From NCBI GenBank assembly GCA_002294045.1, contig DBEP01000114.1, positions 31,443-95,442 on the forward strand: a DNA stretch of 64,000 nucleotides, in the 5' to 3' direction. Below the pieces are notes generated by a model. It did no database searches. It saw only the letters and a list, made by a program, of their open reading frames with translations, and had not been told where the DNA came from. The translations under genes were made by a program, and so were the position numbers. Within the stretch, counting starts at the first letter, position 1; the number at the start of each line of letters is the position of its first letter. The DNA is from Lachnoclostridium sp. UBA903 (lineage in GTDB: Bacteria > Bacillota > Clostridia > Lachnospirales > Lachnospiraceae). Positions 61,258 through 64,000 of this stretch are shown one piece after another.

Positions 61258-61275
61258 ATGAAAGAGGGGGTATTG

Positions 61276-62526
61276 ATGAAACTAAGCAGAGAAGAAAGAG
61301 CATGGATATTAGTTGATTGCGGCAATTCGGCTTATTCTATGGCTGTTACGACTGCGCTGCTGCCAATTATATTCAGCATGTTTGAAAATGTAAAAAGCAG
61401 TATGGATCTCGGGTATTTTAATTCGCTTGCGAGTATTTTGGTGGCAATTCTAAGTCCTATTTTAGGTACGATTGCAGATTATAAGGATAAGAAGAAACGC
61501 TTTTTCGTATTCTTTACATTACTGGGCGTAATTGCAACAACTGCTCTTGCATTTGTGTCTCCTTCCGGCGGACAATGGCAGCTGCTGGTACTTTTCTTTG
61601 TTTTGTCAGCCATAGGTTTTGCAGGTTCCAACATTTTCTATGATGCATTTTTAGTGGATGTTTCAAGCAATGAGAGGATGGATAAGGTATCCTCCTTTGG
61701 CTTTGCTTTCGGATACATATCCAGTGTTATCCCTTTTGGCATAAGTTTGGCATTGATATTCCTTATGGGAATGGACAAAGCAATCGGATATCAGATTGGA
61801 TTTATTATTACTGCCCTTTGGTGGGGGCTTCTTACATTACCTATGATAAGAGATGTGAAACAGAGGCACTATATAGAACCTGAGCCCCGTCCGTTGCTCA
61901 GCAGTTTTAAACGGCTGGCCGATACTTTTAAAAATGTAAGACAGCATAAAATTGTTTTTATCTTCCTATGTGCATACTTTTTCTACATTGATGGTGTGGA
62001 TACAATCATCAAAATGGTGGTACCCTATGCTACTTCCGTTTTAGGTGACGATGCCCTCGACACGTTCACTTTGCTTGGAATCTTGTTGATTATACAGATT
62101 ATTGCATTTCCCTGTGCGATTCTGTATGGCAGCCTGGCAAAAAGGTTTTCAGCCGGAACGATGATCAGTGCCGGTATTGTTACCTATATCATTTCCTGCG
62201 TGGCTGCATATTTTATATCTTCTGTATGGCATATTTTTATACTGGGTGCTATGATTGGCTCTGCCCAGGGAGGAATTCAGGCACTCAGCAGGTCGTACTA
62301 TGCGAAGATTGTTCCCAAGGAAAAATCGAATGAATTTTTTGGCTTTTATAATATCTTTGGTAAATTCTCGGCTATTGTGGGACCTGCGATAATGTCCTTT
62401 ACAACAGCAATTACCGGCGATGCCAGATGGAGCATATTAAGTATTATTCCGCTATTTATTATTGGATTTATTATTTTTATCACCCTGCCTAAGGAGCAGC
62501 AGCCCAATGCTGAAATCGTGAGGTAA
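61276..62526 (+). CDS. MFS transporter, UMF1/Atg22-like family
   Basis: The 416-aa protein has twelve predicted membrane segments and starts with REERAWILVDCGNSAYSMAVTTALLPIIF, the typical entry of UMF1-type transporters, followed by DYKDKKKRFFVFF in the first cytoplasmic loop. AGGGGG at 61265-61270 supports the ATG at 61276; an ATG at 61258 is also in frame. Substrate unknown; Atg22 relatives export amino acids. The tandem hairpin leader directly upstream implies dedicated control. A small ORF follows 6 bp after the stop. Confidence 0.85.
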   Translation: MKLSREERAWILVDCGNSAYSMAVTTALLPIIFSMFENVKSSMDLGYFNSLASILVAILSPILGTIADYKDKKKRFFVFFTLLGVIATTALAFVSPSGGQWQLLVLFFVLSAIGFAGSNIFYDAFLVDVSSNERMDKVSSFGFAFGYISSVIPFGISLALIFLMGMDKAIGYQIGFIITALWWGLLTLPMIRDVKQRHYIEPEPRPLLSSFKRLADTFKNVRQHKIVFIFLCAYFFYIDGVDTIIKMVVPYATSVLGDDALDTFTLLGILLIIQIIAFPCAILYGSLAKRFSAGTMISAGIVTYIISCVAAYFISSVWHIFILGAMIGSAQGGIQALSRSYYAKIVPKEKSNEFFGFYNIFGKFSAIVGPAIMSFTTAITGDARWSILSIIPLFIIGFIIFITLPKEQQPNAEIVR

Positions 62527-62532
62527 GAAAGA

Positions 62533-62665
62533 ATGGAAACAGAAAAATCAGAACGTTTGGCGGTCATCCCCTATGATGCATTTTCTATAAGTTGGGAAAA
62601 GGAAGGTAAATTTCCGGATATCTCCAAGGTGATAAAAATGGCAGGTGCATATTATCTGACATGAT
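62533..62665 (+). CDS. Small ORF (43 aa) after the MFS gene, unknown
   Basis: It starts METEKSERLAVIPYDAFSIS and ends AGAYYLT. It begins 6 bp after the MFS stop with GAGGTAAGAAAG upstream, so it would be co-transcribed. Its last codons lie in the left arm of a terminator. It may be a true small protein or the start of a truncated gene. Confidence 0.4.
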
Positions 62666-62684
62666 GATGCATCCGCCATTTTTC
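62635..62684 (+). terminator. Terminator of the MFS transcript
   Basis: AAAATGGCAGGTGCAT (62635-62650) pairs with ATGCATCCGCCATTTT (62667-62682) at 14 of 16 positions, and T residues follow. Confidence 0.7.
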
Positions 62685-62730
62685 ATGTCCTTTTTAAAGT
62701 GAAAGAAATGGTAATATAAACTATATCCCC

Positions 62731-62826
62731 CAGAGTGTGTTTGAAAAATGCTTGTGCCGGGCCGGATGCATCACTTTGTAGGGGGCAAGGAGCGGTTTCG
62801 GGTGTGTAGTGGTGCTATACGGTATT
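62731..62826 (+). repeat. Dispersed repeat family A, partial copy
   Basis: CAGAGTGTGTTTGAAAAATG, CTTGTGCCGG, then CATCACTTTGTAGGGGGCAAGGAGC-like sequence matches the inverse of the copies at 1-64 and 38183-38241. It ends at the stop codon of the P-type ATPase gene, so it forms the 3' flank of that gene. Confidence 0.7.
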
Positions 62827-64000
62827 CTACATAACGGTTAATGAAGCAGTACCGGCTAATGCCAGTAAATCTTTTGCCCGCAGGGGTGTGGCCGAGAAAT
62901 AGGAAGCTAATACAGGCAGATAAATGACTCCGGACAATATCAGTAAACAAACAAAAGAAGCGGTATCCATATATTTATTCTGGCTTTTCCGGTTGGTCTT
63001 ACAGAGATATACATTAATTATCTGGACAAGAATAATATTGGAAAATGCCAGTGTTCTGGCTTTTGCAAGGCTAAACCCCATAAATAAAGTACCCTGGAAT
63101 AAAAGATACGTGATGAGGCCTGTTTTAATCCCGCGTCTGATGATTTGATTTCTTACCCTGCCGTTTATTAAAGCCTCATTTTTAGGGACGGGAGGGCTGT
63201 TAAGGACATTGGCTGCCGGCATCTCCAAGGTAAGGGAGGAACCTAATATTGTTTCTGCTATTGCATTGATCAGAAGAATCTGCATGGAGATAAAGGGAGA
63301 TATTCCGGTAAATAAGGTTGCTATACCAATAGCTATCATTTCGCTTAAACAGCCGGATAACAAATAATTAATGGAATTTTTGATATTCCGGTTAACGGTT
63401 CTGCCCTCCTCAATGGCAGCAACGATAGAAGCGAAATTATCATCGGTAAGTATTATATCAGCCGTATCCCGCGCCACATCGCTTCCATTTGCACCCATGG
63501 CAATTCCGATATCGGCCTCTTTTATTGCCGGTGCGTCATTTACGCCATCCCCTGTCATGGCTACAACATTCCCTGCTCTTTTAAATGCTTTCACAATTCT
63601 GTATTTCTGTTCCGGTGATGTCCTTGCGAAAATCTGAACTTCATTAATAATACCAAATAATTCTTCATCCGACATTTTATTCAGTTCAGGCCCTGTTACC
63701 ACGATGCCATCTGATAATAAACCGATATTTCTTCCTATGGCCTCAGCCGTATATTTATTATCACCTGTTATCATGACAACCTTAATTCCGGCCGTATTAC
63801 ATTTTTTGATACAATCCCTTATCTCTTTCCTTGGAGGGTCTTCCATACCCATAAGACCTAAAAAGGTATAATTTACCTCCATGTTACCGTTATCACCGGT
63901 TATATGCTTATAACAGAAAGCTAAAACCCGCAGGGCATCCCCTGCCATCTTATCTGCGGTATGCTGTATTTCTGTCTTGTCTGTAGAAGTAAAAAGCCGT
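62827..64000 (-). CDS. Cation-transporting P-type ATPase, C-terminal part (continues beyond window)
   Basis: About 390 residues are visible and the frame is open to the window end. They contain GIKVVMITGDNKYTAEAIG, ARTSPEQKYRIV, the hinge motif MTGDGVNDAPAIKEADIGIAMG and six C-terminal membrane helices. The phosphorylation motif DKTGT lies outside. The pattern fits P2-type Ca2+ or related cation pumps (SERCA/PMCA-like bacterial forms). The most upstream codons visible read TSTDKTEIQHTADK, so the ATG at 63948 is internal and not the start. Confidence 0.9.
   Translation of the reverse strand, partial: RLFTSTDKTEIQHTADKMAGDALRVLAFCYKHITGDNGNMEVNYTFLGLMGMEDPPRKEIRDCIKKCNTAGIKVVMITGDNKYTAEAIGRNIGLLSDGIVVTGPELNKMSDEELFGIINEVQIFARTSPEQKYRIVKAFKRAGNVVAMTGDGVNDAPAIKEADIGIAMGANGSDVARDTADIILTDDNFASIVAAIEEGRTVNRNIKNSINYLLSGCLSEMIAIGIATLFTGISPFISMQILLINAIAETILGSSLTLEMPAANVLNSPPVPKNEALINGRVRNQIIRRGIKTGLITYLLFQGTLFMGFSLAKARTLAFSNIILVQIINVYLCKTNRKSQNKYMDTASFVCLLILSGVIYLPVLASYFSATPLRAKDLLALAGTASLTVM

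Larger units (their letters stand above)
60641..61275. other. Intergenic region with coding remnant and tandem leader repeats
   Basis: From the reductase start there is AT-rich promoter sequence, then a possible coding remnant (60794-60904), and from 61031 a tandem hairpin repeat leading into the MFS gene. No intact gene was seen. Confidence 0.6.

Noticed and set aside
63948..63948. ATG as the start of a 373-aa ATPase fragment
   Set aside because: The frame stays open with matching P-type ATPase sequence up to the window end, so this Met is internal.

Overview
The window looks like chromosome from an anaerobic, saccharolytic member of the Firmicutes, most likely a Lachnospiraceae (Clostridium cluster XIVa) species. 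The inference rests on AT-rich codon use with strong AGGAGG ribosome binding sites, CUT1 sugar ABC operons without their own ATPase, a TPP-riboswitch thiamine operon, ROK, AraC and GntR regulators, and a U32 peptidase. No rRNA, tRNA, CRISPR array or intact insertion sequence was recognised.

Layout. (1) 0.2-8.5 kb: a sugar locus with a six-hairpin glycosidase-like protein (-), then a ROK repressor, ABC sugar transporter, allulose-6-phosphate 3-epimerase-like enzyme and a ROK kinase fused to mannose-6-phosphate isomerase (+). (2) 8.7-17.8 kb: a minus-strand block, visibly richer in GC from about 10 kb. It holds a DUF1576 membrane protein, an acyltransferase remnant, a radical SAM enzyme with a TetR regulator and matching operators, and an FtsX-type ABC exporter with a two-component system. 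It ends at a frameshifted DNA-binding gene and looks acquired. (3) 18.2-30.2 kb: a plant-polysaccharide locus with a six-hairpin glycosidase, SGNH acetylesterase, ABC transporter, GH43, AraC regulator and GH4 alpha-galacturonidase. A shared motif lies upstream of three of its units. (4) 30.6-33.3 kb: a coiled-coil protein, an AlkZ-related protein and an AnfO-like protein. (5) 33.4-38.1 kb: TPP riboswitch and thiW-thiC-thiM-thiE-thiD. (6) 38.2-49.8 kb: topoisomerase III, an AraC-type HTH protein paired with a papain-like-fold protein, a small kinase, YjbQ, an internally deleted methyltransferase pseudogene, a choice-of-anchor A protein with a Cys-Pro repeat, a class III aminotransferase, a U32 peptidase and a flavin-binding protein. 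(7) 50.3-60.6 kb: a GH2 enzyme, a GntR/amino-acid ABC/asparaginase operon, a PTS IICB gene under BglG-type antitermination, a PHP phosphatase and an aldo/keto reductase. (8) 61.0-64.0 kb: an MFS transporter behind a tandemly repeated structured leader, and a P-type ATPase cut by the window end.

How it works together. Regions 1 and 3 each pair binding-protein-dependent uptake with cytoplasmic glycosidases and sugar-phosphate enzymes. Region 5 makes the thiamine pyrimidine de novo but salvages the thiazole; YjbQ nearby may add a second thiamine-phosphate activity. The GntR operon couples amino-acid uptake to asparagine hydrolysis.

The intergenic DNA is unusually full of small inverted-repeat elements of several families, some touching stop codons, promoters or ribosome binding sites. 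The most unusual items are the tandem hairpin leader at 61.03-61.26 kb, the ROK-isomerase fusion beside the epimerase, the Cys-Pro choice-of-anchor A protein without a visible signal peptide, and the dispersed repeat families.
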